Assembly (NCBI GenBank): GCA_947303805.1
Contig: CAMYZE010000001.1
Coordinates: forward strand, 186,001-250,000
DNA: 64,000 bases
Reading direction: 5' to 3'
Origin: an uncultured Clostridia bacterium
GTDB lineage: Bacteria; Bacillota; Clostridia; Lachnospirales; Lachnospiraceae
The position numbers were made by a program, and so were the translations under genes. Of this stretch, positions 48,901 through 63,900 are shown in pieces. Every line of letters begins with the position of its first letter. The first letter of the stretch is position 1. The notes beneath the pieces were generated by a model. It saw only the letters and a list, made by a program, of their open reading frames with translations, had not been told where the DNA came from and did no database searches.

Positions 48901-51900
48901 GAACTAAGTTCAGTAAAGATAGCTTCGTAGAAGGCATAACATTTCCCAATACTTCTGGCTACGGTGTCATTATGAAAAATTGGTATGCAAATGCTGAAAC
49001 ACCAGACAACTTTGCAAATCAATTTATAGCCGACACATATAATAGAGCAACACTTAAGACTTTAATGAATGGTGACGACTTAGTAATAAATGATGGTTAC
49101 TATGTAGAGTTTATGTACTCTGATGGAGTGTATACAAACATCGCAACTCAAACAATAATAATACGCGGTAAGGTAGATGCAACAAAGATAGCTTCTCCAT
49201 CAGACCCTACAGGAGTAGGAAGAGAGTTTTTAGGTTGGGCAACAAAGCCAGGTGCCAAAGAAGAAGTAATAGACCTATCAACATTTGCAATAACCGTAAA
49301 TACAAAATTATATGCGATATTTGGAGAAAACCATATTCATAAGATCTGTGGCACCGCTACAGATAGTGTTTGCGTGCACGAGGGTATAGATAGTCATAAT
49401 ACAATATATAAGTTTACAAGACTCACTATAGAAAAAATAAATAAAGACGGATTCCCTACATCAGGAAGTTACTATCTTGATGAGGACATAACTCTTACAG
49501 AAAGAGTGACCATTGATAATACATTTAATCTCTGCTTAAATGGTCACACTATATCAGGACTCGCATTTACTGCAACTGCAAGAAGAGAGGTAAATATAAC
49601 TAACTGTCAAGATAGTACTGCTACAATCAACGGACTTAAGAATCCTGCTGCTACAAGTACCGATGAAACTTATTCATTATTTTACATGGTAAGTGGAAAC
49701 ATAGTATCAGCAAAAGGCACAATCAACACAAATATAGACCATGTAGTTGTATTTGAAAATGTGGATTCAAAAGAATTATATAATTTCTACAATGTAAACT
49801 TTAGACCTACTGTAGCATCAATCAGTAGAGATGCGGTATTCGGTCTATTTTATCAGAGGGATGTGGAAAGTGAGATTAAACTCTCATCGGTAAGTATCAC
49901 AGGATATAATATGTCTGACCAGTCAATATTCAACACTCAATTTACGTCTGTAGATATGAAGAATGTAGTAATAAAAGATAATGTTGTCTCAGGTTCAAGT
50001 ACTAACAGGGCTATAATTTATGCCGCAAATTATGCCGCAAATTACAATTTTGATAATGTGACATTTGAAAACAATACAGCAGTTACAACTATATTGCGCT
50101 GTGGCGGACAAATGAGTTTCAAAAATACAGTTGCAAAAAATAATTCAGGAAGCACATATTTCTTAGACATTGTAGCATCAGGTACAGCAGAGTTTAAAGA
50201 TGGAAACAATTTATCAGAAAACACTGTGACTGAAAGATTTATTTCAAATATTGGTACACTTTTATTTAATGGTGATACTGCATTTAGTAAAAATAAATTC
50301 GCATCAAACGGCACTCGTGCATTCATAAGTGGAGAGAGTCGTTCAAAAATTGAATTCTCACATGGAAAAGTATCATTCATAGAGAACGAAAATATAAATA
50401 CAGGCAACGAAGGCCCATCAGCATTTATAGAAGTTAACGCGCAAAACTTAATTATAGAGAATGATGCCACACTTGAGATAAAAAACAATAAGCTTATAGC
50501 ATATAATGGCGGTGTCACAAATATAATTAGACTTACTAATAATGCTTCAATTGTTTTAAGAAAAGGTGGATCACTTATTATAGACGGTAATGAGATTGAT
50601 GCTCGTGCTACATCTACTTATGCTATAACAGCAATTAACACAGATCAACAAAGTAAGATATATATTGCTACAGGTAACATAGTTATAAAAAATAATAAAT
50701 CTACTGGAACATATGCAAATGAAAGACATATGTATGGCATTTATAGCAATGCTACTGATAATGATACACCAATATTTGTTGAAAATGGTGGAATGTTCAG
50801 TAAAGATAATTTTATAGATAGCATTGCATTTGCTCATACTACTGGCTATGGTGTCATTATGAAAGACTGGTATGCAAATGCGGAAACACCAGATAATTTT
50901 GCAAAGCAATTTATCGCTGACACATATAATAGATCAACACTTAAAACTGTAATGAACGGCGATGATTTAGTAGTAAATGACGGCTACTATGTAGAGTTTA
51001 TGTATGATGAGAATACATATACGAGCATCGCTACACAATCAGTTATAGCAAATGGTAAAGTAAAAGCAGCAACGCCATCAGACCCAATGGGTGGTGGAAG
51101 AAAGTTCTATGGTTGGGCTACAAAAGTAGGTGCTACGAAAGAAGAAGTAATAGACTTAACAAGCTTTGCAATAACAGAAAATACAAAATTATATGCGATA
51201 TTTGAAATGCATATGCATACGATATGCGGAGTTGCATCAGGTTCAGCATGCACTCATACTTTGGGAGTAAATCACAATAAAGAAATAGTTTCATATGACC
51301 CATTCCCAAAAGGTCTTGATACAGGCTTAGTTAATAATTATTTAAATGGAACACAAGGTGGCCTATCAAATAATATATACTTGACTGAGAATATAACACT
51401 CACTGAAACAAGAATATCCCTTAGTAGAGATTTAAATATTTGCTTAAATGGCTTTAGCATAACAGGAAACTTCTATAGTGGTAGCAAACTTACTATCACT
51501 AATTGTAAAGATACTGTTTCACAAATAATAAGAACAGGTGGAGAGTATGTATTTTCTAAAATGAATTTTGAAATCTACGGTAAAAAAGTTGGTGGCACAA
51601 ATAACATTAATATAGTAAGTGCTAAACACATAAATTATTATGAATACGGTGCAGTTCGTACAGCATATGTATATAATGTGACTTGGACAAGAAGTAATAC
51701 AGCAGCAAATGACGGTACCGCTATATGGATTGGAGAAAGTGGTGGTTTAAAAACTGTTACACTTGACAATGTTGAATTTGTAGGTTCAACAGATAATAGC
51801 ACAAATGATTTAATTTCTATGTATAGTAATAATACGGTCAGCATCCTCAATTTAAAAGATGTAACAATTAAAAACTACAAATCCATAAATAGTAAAATTC

Positions 51901-54900
51901 TGACTGAAGCTTATGGAACAGTTAATTTATATGGAGATGTCACTATTGAGGGGGTAGAAAACCAAACAGCAGGAGGACAAAATACATCAGATGCATTATT
52001 GTATATTGGTGGAGTACTCAATGTACATAATGGTTCATTTAATGTTAAAAATAATATAGTAAAACAACAATCAGTTATTTATATGGAAAGTCGTGCCACA
52101 TATAATGTCGCAGAAGGTGCTACAGTCAATGTAACTGGCAATAAACTTTATGGTGCAGCTGCAAATCAGCGTATAATGATGATGAAACCAGGTAATATAT
52201 TTGGCAACTTAAACGTAACTGGAAATAAGATTATACAAGATGGAACATCAACAAACAGAAGGTCAGCTGTTGAAATAATCAACACTAATTCAGTAAATAT
52301 AGGTACAGGAAGTATAGTCATAAGAGATAATGATGTATACACAGCAGCAGACGAAAATGTTTTAAATACTGAGCAACATATGTACGGCTTATATAGTCCA
52401 TTGACAGACAATACAACTCCTATGTTTACTCAAAGCGTAGGCAAGTTTAGTAATGATAGCTTCGTAGATGGCATCGCATTTGCCAACACTTCTGGCTACG
52501 GTGTCATTATGAAAGACTGGTATGCAAATGCCGAAGAACCAGATAATTTTGCAAAGCAATTTATAGCCGACACATATAATAGAGCGACACTTAAGACTTT
52601 AATGAATGGTGATGACTTAGTAATCAATGAGGGCTACTATGTAGAGTTTATGTATGATGAGAATACATATACGAGCATCGCTACACAATCAGTTATAGTA
52701 AATGGTAAAGTAAAAGCAGCAACACCATCAGACCCTAAGGGATTAGGAAGAAAATTCTTAGGTTGGGCTACAAAAGTAGGTGCTACGAAAGAAGAGGTAA
52801 TAGACTTAACAAGCTTTGCAATAACAGAAAATACAAAATTATATGCGATATTCTCAGACCCACATACACATAAGATTTGTGGTGTAGCATCTGACTCAGT
52901 ATGCACACACACACTTGTGACAGATACACATGACAATGTAACATGGAAACCAGTAGAAAAAGATATCACACTAGCAGCATTTAAGACTTTACTTGAGTCA
53001 TCAGGTGATAAATATCTTTACTTGCAGTCTAATATAGGAACTGAAGGAGGAAGTGCTCATCAAGAGGTAGCTATAACAGCAAATGTCAGCATCTGCTTAA
53101 ATGGCTTCTCAATGCACAACATCAGATTTGGTAGAAATGATACAACATATAAAGTTACAATAACAAATTGCCAAACAGCAGTATCATATATAACACAAAG
53201 CAATCAATCAAATGTAGTATTTAATAAAAATAATGTAGACATATATGGAAATAATAAAAATATAATAATAAAATCAGCTAGAGTATATAATGTAGAAGAT
53301 ACTGCCAATGCTCAAAAGACACTAAATTTCTATGACATAAAGTTTGAGCCTTACGATAATTCAGTAGCATATTACTATCTAATAAGAACATCTGGTACAG
53401 GCTCAAATCAAAGAACCACAGTAAATATAGAGAAAAGTGAATTTGATGGCCTAAAAGTAAACGGATTGTTAAATAATTCAATCGCAGTGACGATGAAAGA
53501 TACTATGACAAAGAATTGTTATATAGTAACCGCAGTGATGAGTATAAATGCTGAAGGAAAAGTAGTATTTAAAGGAACTAATGAGTTTTCAAACAACATT
53601 CATTCAGCTGCGGGAGATAATAATTTCTTCTATAGCACGGGAAGCGTGGAGATTGCAGATGGACAAACTTCATTTGTAAATAATACTTTAAGTACAGCAT
53701 ATTGTTTATTCCATGTAAATTGCGATACAACAATAAATAAAAATGCAAAACTTGTGATTAATAACAACAAAAAGTCATCAACAAACGGCAACAGTCAATA
53801 TTTCCTTAGAACAAGAGATGATAAGACATATAAATTTTATGGTTCTTTAGAAGTAGTAGGCAATAAATTTGTATCAGCATCAGGGACAGCACCATCATAC
53901 TTTAAGGCAGGTGTATATTGCTATAATAGCAATGTTGGATATACCCTTGGTACAGGTTCTATAATCATAAAGGACAATGATGTATATTCAGATGCCGATG
54001 GTACAGTAAAATTAACTTCTCAACATGTATATCAACTTTTTAGCAATATAAATAGTAACACTACAGCTTTGTTTAGCCAAGCAGAGGGAACTAAGTTCTC
54101 TGCAAGCTCTTATATTGGAGGTATCAGGTTCAATCAGGCAAGTGGATATGGTGTCATTATGAATGACTGGTATGCAAATGCTGAAACACCAGACAACTTT
54201 GCAAATCAATTTATCGCTGACACATCTAGAAGAGCAACACTTAAAACTGTAATGAACGGCGATAACTTAGTAGTAAATGATGGATACTATGTAGAGTTTA
54301 TGTATGATGAGAATACTTATACGAGCATCGCTACACAATCAGTTATAGTAAACGGTAAAGTAAAAGCAGCAACACCATCAGACCCAATGGGAGGTGGAAG
54401 AAAGTTCTATGGTTGGGCTACAAAAGTAGGTGCTACGAAAGAAGAAGTAATAGACTTAACAAGCTTTGCAATAACAGAAAATACAAAATTATATGCGATA
54501 TTTGAAATGCATACACATAAAATATGTGGTATAGCATCAGGTTCAGTATGCACTCATACATTGGTAACTGATACTCATAGCGAGGTAGAGTGGGAACCAG
54601 TTGAAAAAGATATAACACCAGCAAACTTTAAAACATTGTTACAAGGGGCAGGTGACAAGAATCTTTACTTAACATCAAATATAGGAATAGAAGGAAGCAG
54701 TGGCCAACAAGAAGTGACTATAACAGCAAATGTCAATATTTGTTTAAATGGCTTCTCAATGCACAATATTAGGTTTAGTGGAGGAAATGATTATGTAGTA
54801 AGCATTACTAACTGTCAAACCACAGAGTCAAGAATCACAACAAATGCTACTAATGTCTTGTCTAGTGATACACATCTCAACATATACGGAGTGAATAAAA

Positions 54901-57900
54901 ATATAGAGGTTGGATCTTACCAGCTATGTTTTGCTGTCAATTCTCAAAAGACAATGAACTTATATGATATAAAAGTAAAGAATTATAACAGTTCAACAAC
55001 TTTTACTGGTTATTTATTTAGAACATACAATAATAGTGACAGCTCAAAAACAACTGTGAACCTTGAAAAAGTAAATTTTGATGGCATAAAGTCAGGAGGA
55101 ATTTTCCAAAATTCAATAGTAGCTACTATTAAAGATAGTACTATTGAGAATTCTACTTTCACAGATGAAGTGATGACTATAACTACAGCAGGAAGTCTAA
55201 CATTAAGAGGCAATAATGAAATTAAAAACAACAATCAAAATTCATCGGAACAGAATAAAAATCTTATTTGGGTCAATGGTCCTGTTGATATTATAGATGG
55301 TACCACTTCGCTTGTGTCAAATACCACAAACACAACTGCCGGCTTTGTAACTTTTGGTGACAATGCTACTATAAGAAGTGGTGCAAAACTTGTGATAAGC
55401 AACAACAAAAAGTCGAATAACAATGCAACCGCTCAGTTTTTCTTACAAACAACTTCAAATAAGACATATAAATTTTATGGTTCTGTAGAAGTATCAAACA
55501 ATAAATTGGTGTCAGCATCTGGCACTTCAACATACCGTAAACAAGGTGTTGTAATGTCGGGAGCCACATGGACTATTGGTACAGGGTCTATAATTATAAA
55601 AGATAACGATATATATTCAGATGCAGAAGGAACAGTAAAATTTACTACTCAGCCTTTTTATCAACTTTATAGCGGTATAAGTAATAATTCTACAGCTTTG
55701 TTTAGCCAAGCAGATGGAACTAAGTTCTCTGCAAGCTCTTATATTGGAGGTATCAGGTTCAATCATACAAGCGGATATGGTGTCATTATGAAAAATTGGT
55801 ATGCAAATGCTGAAACACCAGATAATTTTGTAAATCAATTTATAGCCGACACATATAATAGGGCAACACTTAAGACTGTAATGAATGGAGCTGACTTAGT
55901 AATAAATGATGGATATTATGTAGAGTTTATGTATGATGAGAATACATATACGAGCATCGCTACACAATCAGTTATAGTAAATGGTAAAGTAAAAGCAGCA
56001 ACGCCATCAGATCCAACAGGAGGTGGAAGAAAGTTCGTTGGTTGGGCTACAAAGTCCAATGCAACTAGCAAAGATGTTATCGATTTAACAAACTTAGTTA
56101 TAACAAAAAACACAAAATTATATGCGACATTTGAAACGCATGCACATAAAATATGTGGTATAGCATCAGGTTCAGCATGTACTCACACAGATATGACAAG
56201 CCATGCAGAACAAGTGGTATGGGAACCACTACCAAAAGGTTTAGCGGCAGCCCAAGTTAATAACTATATAAATGGCACTACAGGTGGACTTTCACAATAC
56301 ATATATTTGGATGATGATATAACACTCACAAGTAATGCCATAACACTTGCAAGAAATGTCTACATCTGTCTAAATGGTCATAGTATCACAGGTGTATTTA
56401 ATGAGAGCACATATAAAGTAGTGATAACTAACTGCCAAGAGACTGTGGGAACTATAGGAAATGTAGACAACACAGTATTTAGTAGAGTAAATGCAGAGAT
56501 ATATGGACAAGAATTTAACGGTGTTAAGAATATAAATATTAAAGGTGCAAGATATATTAATGCAAATACAAATGTAGCTAAAGATATATATGTCTATAAC
56601 ACAAAATTTGTAAAATATGCATCAAATTCTGAGAATGGTGGCTCAGCAATTTATGTTGCAAATGCGACAAGTAAGAAGACTATCTCTCTTGAAAAAGTTG
56701 AGTTTGAAGGAGCAACTGATACAAATCATAGAAACTTAAATCTTATAGGTCTTGAAGGAAGTAACGATAACTCAGTTCTCAACATGAGAGATGTAACTAT
56801 CAATAATTACAACTCAGTAACTAGCAGAATTCTCTATGTAAATAATGGTAAAGTAACATTAAGAGGCAACAATACTATATCAAATAGCTCAAACTTTACG
56901 TTAGATGCAGAAAATGGAATCTTGCAAGTAACTGCTGGTATATTAAATATAGAAAGTGGAAAGACATTGATTAAGGGAAATACAGGAAGAGGAAATTATG
57001 TAGTAGACATAAAACAAAACGCGACATTTACTTTGGCAAAAGGTGCAGACATAACTATTGAAGAAAACAAAATGCCAAAGAGAGATGCTAATCAAAATGT
57101 ATTAAATCTTTCAAATAATGTAAGCTTACTTGGTAGCGTAAATGTCATAAATAATAAGATCGTATCAGCAACAGGCACATCTACTCGCATAATGGCGGGT
57201 GTCTATGTAGCAAGTGGTAAAGTAGTGACTATAGGCACAGGCTCTATAATCGTAAAAGATAATGATGTATATACAGATGCTGACGGTAACACAAAGAATA
57301 ATCAGCAACGTATGTATGGCATCTATAGTAACACAACTGACAATTCAACAGCATTATTTAGCCAATATGCCGGAACTAAATTTAGTAAAGATAGTTATAT
57401 AGAAAAAATTAGATTTGCTAATACTTTAGGCTTCGGTGTCCTTATGAGAAACTGGTATGCAAATTCCGAAACACCAGACAACTTTGCAAATCAATTTATA
57501 GCCGACACATATAATAGAGCAACACTTAAGACTTTAATGAATGGTGACGACTTAGTAATAAATGATGGTTACTATGTAGAGTTTATGTACTCTGATGGAG
57601 TGTATACAAACATAGCTACTCAAGCAATAATAACAAATGGAAAAGTAGATGTAACAAAGATAGCTTCTCCATCAGACCCAAAAGGCGCAGGCAGAAAATT
57701 CGTTGGTTGGGCAACTAAGTCAGATGCTAAAAAGACTGAAGTGATTGACCTTAATTCCCTTGCCATAGTAAAGAATATCACACTTTATGCAGTGTATGAG
57801 GACCATACTCATACTATTTGTGGCACTACATCAGTATGTAGCCATATAGATGGCACAAATCACAATGGTCAAATGGTAGAGTGGGAGCCACTTCCAATTG

Positions 57901-60900
57901 GACTTTCAAGATCAGATGTTAATAGTTATATAAATGGAACTGCTGGAGGTCTTGGTTCTTATATTTACTTAAATGAAGATGTGAGATTTGATGGTGACAC
58001 TCTCGTACTTACTCGTGATGTCTACATCTGCTTAAATGGACATAGTATCACTGGTGTATTTAGCGAGAGCACATATAAGGTAGTGATAACTAACTGTCAA
58101 GAGACTGTGGGAACATTTGGAAATAGCTCAGGCACAACATTGAATAGAGTCAATGCAGAGATTTATGGTAGAGAGTTTAATGGTGTTAAAAATATACAAA
58201 TAAGAGGTGCAAGATTTATCTATCTATATACTGATGTAACTAAAGATATATATGTCTACAATGCGGTATTTAAAAAGGGTAATTCAATTTATGATAATAA
58301 CGCTACAGCAATTTTTATAGGAAATGAGACGAATAAGAAGACTGTGACACTGGAAAAAGTAGAATTTGCTGATGGCGGTAATCAAAGTTATAAAAACTCG
58401 AACCTTATAGCACTCGAAGGAAATAATGACAATTCAGTCCTTAATTTAAGAGATATAAAACTCGAAAATTATAAAGGGTTTGACAACAGATTCATTTATC
58501 TTACAAATGGAACTGTCAACATGTATGGCGAAAACATAGTAAGCGGAAATGAAAACTTAAATGAAAATGCTAATAGCACATTGATATATGTCAATAGTGG
58601 TATATTTAACTTAAGTGGAAAACTTGATATAAGAGACAACTATGTAAAAGGTAAAGCAGTAATCCATGTAGCAGAAAATGGATCATTTGAGATGTATAAC
58701 GACGAAGTGGCTATCGAGAATAGAGTATTAACTATCACTGGAAATAGAATCAAGAAGATGAATACTAACCAAGCTGTCCTTGGAATTGAAGGCGGTCAAT
58801 TTATGACAAGCAACAACAGGTTCTATGGTACGGTAGAAATTAAAGACAATAAATTTGTAAGCGCGACAGGCACTTCTACATACACTACTGCAGGTATATA
58901 TCTAACTCAGGGTAAACAAATAAGAGTGGCACATATGCCAATCACAGTAAGTGGCAATAAAGTATACACTAATGAGCAAGGAACTACATTAAATACTTCA
59001 CAACATACTTATAATATATATAGTGCAACTACGGATAATACGACAGCTCTATTTACTCAAGCAGATGGCACTAAGTTTAGTAAAGATAGCTTCGTAGATG
59101 GCATCGCATTTGCTCATGCTTCTGGTTATGGTGTCATTATGAATGACTGGGAAGCAAATGCAGAAAAACCAGAAAATTATATATTACAATTAGTGGCAGA
59201 TACTTATAATAGAGCAAATCTAAAAACAATATTAAATGGCACTGACTTAGTAATAAATGAGGGTTACTATGTAGAGTTTATGTACAATGAGACAACTTAT
59301 ATAAATGTCGCTACACAGTCAGTAATGGCAAATGGCACATTAAAGCCAGTGGCTTCACCATCAGACCCAGAAGGTAAAGGTAGAAAATTCCTTGGCTGGG
59401 CGACAAAGTCAGATGCTACAGAAGATGATGTGATAGATATATATTCGTTAGTCATCAATAAAGATATAAAACTTTATACAGTATTTAAAGAGAGCCAAAT
59501 AAAGATTGGTAATTACATTTTCTTTGGTTCTTATCCACAAGCTACAAGTGACCCAGATGTTATAGACCCTATAAAGTGGAAAATCTTAGAAATAGATACA
59601 GACAATAATAGAATATTATTGTTATCTGATAAGATACTTGAGAAAAAATATGTAGGTAACCTATACGAGCAAGAGTGGGCTGATGTAGAATTAAGAACTT
59701 GGGCAAATAGTGATTTCTATAACAAGGCATTTAACACAAAAGAGAAATCTGCAATAATTGATACTACAACTGAAGGCAGTACAGAAAAAGTATTCTTGCT
59801 TAGTACAACAGAGATGCAAAAGTATTTTAGTTCAAATGATGAGAAAAAAGCAGAAGGAACTAATTACAGTGGCAACATAGATGAATATTGGTTAAGAACA
59901 TCTGTACCACCAAGCATGGGTATGAATAGATTGTTCTACCATGTTTCTAATAATGGCCAGATGAGTACAAAAACAGGTGAGTCAGGATTTAGACCAGCCA
60001 TCTATATAGATTCAAGAAGTGATTATGCTACTGCAGAAGACTTTAAGATTAAGTGGAACTTAAGTGGTAGAGAGTTCCATGATGGTTCAATTTGGCCAGA
60101 CATGACTACATATAAAGAAGGTATAGTGACTGCCCTTCCAAAAGCCAACAACTTTACTGATGGAACTGACTTTAAAGGCTGGCAGATAAATAATAGCGGA
60201 CAAGTATATAAAGAGATACCAAAGACTACAACAGATAATATAAACCTTAAAGCATATTTTGGTGATACTTATACAGTTGAATTTAAGTTAGATGATAATA
60301 CTTATGCAAAAATCGCAACTCAAACTATCGCAGTAAATGGACATATAACAAAAGTGGCAGACCCAGCGGACCCACTTGGTTTAGCTAGAAGGTTTTTAGG
60401 TTGGGGAACTGAACCAAATGCTCCTGAAAGTGAAGTAATAGATGTAGACACATTTAAAGTTACAGAAAATACTACACTTTATGCAGCATTTACCGAAAAG
60501 GGAGTAAGAGTTGGCGGTTATGTCTACTTTGGTACTTACCCACAAGTATCAGGTGATGCAGATATCATAGACCCTATAAGATGGATAGTTACGAACATCA
60601 ATGAAGAAACAAATCAAGCAACACTTGTAGCCGACAAAATACTTGATGAAGGTTATATGTCTTCTAGCAGGCAATATGGGTGGCTAGATCAAAATTTAAG
60701 AGCTTTTGCAAATAACGAGTTTTACAATAAAGCATTTAGAGATATTGAAAAAGATGCGATTATAGATAAATCATCAGATGGAAATCTATTAAAAGTAACT
60801 ATCCCTGGTGGTCCTACATTTGGTAAAGGTTCATCAGGAACAAGTTACAGTGGTCATAATAGTTACTGGGTAAACAGCTATGTAGATCCTCCTTTTAATC

Positions 60901-63900
60901 CTAATCTGAGAATGTGGCGTGTAGTGAATAGTGACGGCAGCCAGTCAACACAATCAGGTGGTAATGCAGGACTTAGACCTATGATTTATGTAGACTTAAA
61001 TAGCGAATATTTTACTGCTGCTGAAAGTAAAGTCACTTGGGATTTAAATGGATTAAAACTTAAAAATGGATCTATTTGGACTGATAAGACTACATATAGA
61101 GAAGGAAAAGATATAGTACTTCCAACAAGTGACAACTTTGTAGATGGCAGAGGCTTCCAAGGATGGAGAATTAACGATAGTGAAGATATATATACGGAGC
61201 TTCCTGATAATTTAACAGGAGACATAGTATTAAAAGCAGCTGGTATAGAATACGATGTTGAGTTTAGATATGATGATGTACTTCCTGTTTATGAAACTAA
61301 GAGCCTAGTAGCCTATGGAAATGTAACACCAGTGACAAACCCTATAGACTATTCTGGTGAGGAAAGACAATACTTAGGTTGGGCATTGACACCTTATGCT
61401 TCTCCAAGAGATATATTAAACTTATCAACATATAAGATAGAACAAAACACAAAACTTTATGTAGTATTTAATGCTTATCATATACATAAAGCCTGTGGCA
61501 CGGAAGAAAATGTTGCTTGTGTGCACGACGGAATAGAAGCTCATGATGAATCAGTTCAATACCAATTCTTGAATAATAGGTATGTGGAGGAAAATGGTTT
61601 CCCTACAGAAGGAAATTACTATCTTGTTGAAAGTGTAACTCTTACAGATCAAGTTACAGTTTCTTCAGATTTAAATATCTGCTTAAATGGACATACACTT
61701 TCAGGTATCTCATTTAGAGCAGCAAGTACTCAGACAGTAAATATAACTAATTGTCAACATACTACTGCTACACTCACTGGTCTAACTGGCGGTTACAGTG
61801 ATGGTTCTACATATAATATATTTGACAGTGTAAGTGGAAACATAGTATCTGTAAATGGAACAATCAATGTCAATACTGACCGTGTGACAACAAATGCTTA
61901 TAGAACTGGAAATACTATGATACAAAGATATTATAATGTAGTATTTAAACCTATGGTTAGCACTGCTATAACTACTGATGTATTCACATTTGCAAAACCA
62001 TCATCACAAGGTGGAAGAAACCATTATATAATCTCATCTGCAAGTATAATTGGTTATAAGGTTTCAGGAAAAGCACTTATAAGTATTACCAACACATCTA
62101 AAGTTGTGTTAAAAGATGTAATTATTAGGGATACTGCGATATCAGGCTCATCAGGAAACCGAGGATTTATGTATGTGCCATCAGGTGGAGGAATTAGCCT
62201 TGATAATGTTACACTTGAAAATAATACTTCAACTTCATATGGAGCATATTTTGCAGGAAGACTTGATGTGAAAGATTCTAACTTCATATCTAACACTGCT
62301 CAATACTTATTATATGTATCAAGTAGTGGAACTTTGGTATTTGATGGAGAAAATGATTTATATAGCAATGTTACTTCTAGAAGGTTCTTATATTCTGATA
62401 CCAACGTGACATTTAGAGGAATAAATAAAATCCACGACAATGAATTTAACACAGGTGGCCAATATTCATTTATTGGCACTGCCGACCAAAATAAAAAACT
62501 TATATTTGAGAAGGGCGAAGTAGAAATCTATAACAACATAGATAAAGGAAATCGTGGAGACTCTCTTATATCATCAGCACTCGTATTAAATGATGATGCA
62601 AAAGTTAATATACATGACAACACAGTTGTTAATAAGACTTCAACTGCTAATGTATCTATAGTTAACTCGCTTACTAGTATTAATATAGCAAGTAACAGCT
62701 CACTCATAGTTAAAGATAACATAATAGATGTCGCTAACAACTATAATAGTGTCACTGCTGGAATTGTTTTAGGTGCAACAAATACTATTAACATAGGAAC
62801 AGCAAGCACTATCACAGTATCAGGAAATAAACTAACTGGCACATATGCAAGTGATGAAAATAAGCATATGTATGGTATTTATAGTGCAATCACAAATAAT
62901 ACAACAGCATTATTTAATCAAGTTGGCGGTAAGTTTAGTAAGGATAGCTATGTAGATAGCATAAAATTCACCCATGCTACTGGCTTCGGTATCCTTATGA
63001 ACAACTGGAAAGAAAATGCCGAAAACCCTGATGATTATGAGACACGTCTCATAGCAGATAATTTCGTCCGTAAATCACTTAAGACTTTCATGAGCGGAGA
63101 TGACTTAGTAATAACTGATGGATTTAATGTAGAGTTCATGTATGATGAGAATACATATACAGGTATAGCAACTCAATCAATTATGCTAAATGGTAAAGTA
63201 AAACCTGTAGCTTCACCATCAGACCCTAGCGGAAGAGGCAAAGCATTCTTGGGATGGGCTACAGTAGTTGGTGGCACAAAGAAAGAAGTTATTGACTTAT
63301 CTACATATGAGATAACAAAGGATATAAAACTCTATGCTACATTTGATTATCATATGCATAAAGTTTGCGGTATAGCATCAGACTCAGTATGTATGCACAC
63401 ACTTACTGACTCTCATAGTGGAGTTATAGACTACACAGGACTTGACCCAGCTGATTATACAGAAGATGAGATAGTATCACGTCTTAATGCTGGTGGTAAT
63501 TATTACTTGATATCTACTATAAGTTTTGCAACTACAAAAACTATAGCTCCAACAAGTAATTTGTATCTCTGTCTTGATGGAAAATCTATTGAGAATGTGA
63601 TATTTAGCACTCCAACTGGTAGAAATACATATATTACAAACTGCAGCGATAGACAAGCTCGCCTTGTAAATAGTTCTACAAGTGATATGTTTACAGGTAG
63701 TGTTTATATCTATGGTATCAACAAGAATATACTTGTAGTATCAAATACTATATCAACTGGTAACCTTAAAGCATATGAGACCAAGTTTACTGAGTTCAAC
63801 TCAAATGATGGAAATGCAATATTTACGTTATCTGCAGGAGTAGGAGCAAGAACATTACACATGGAAAATTGTATAGTTGATGGATTTAACAACAAGATGA

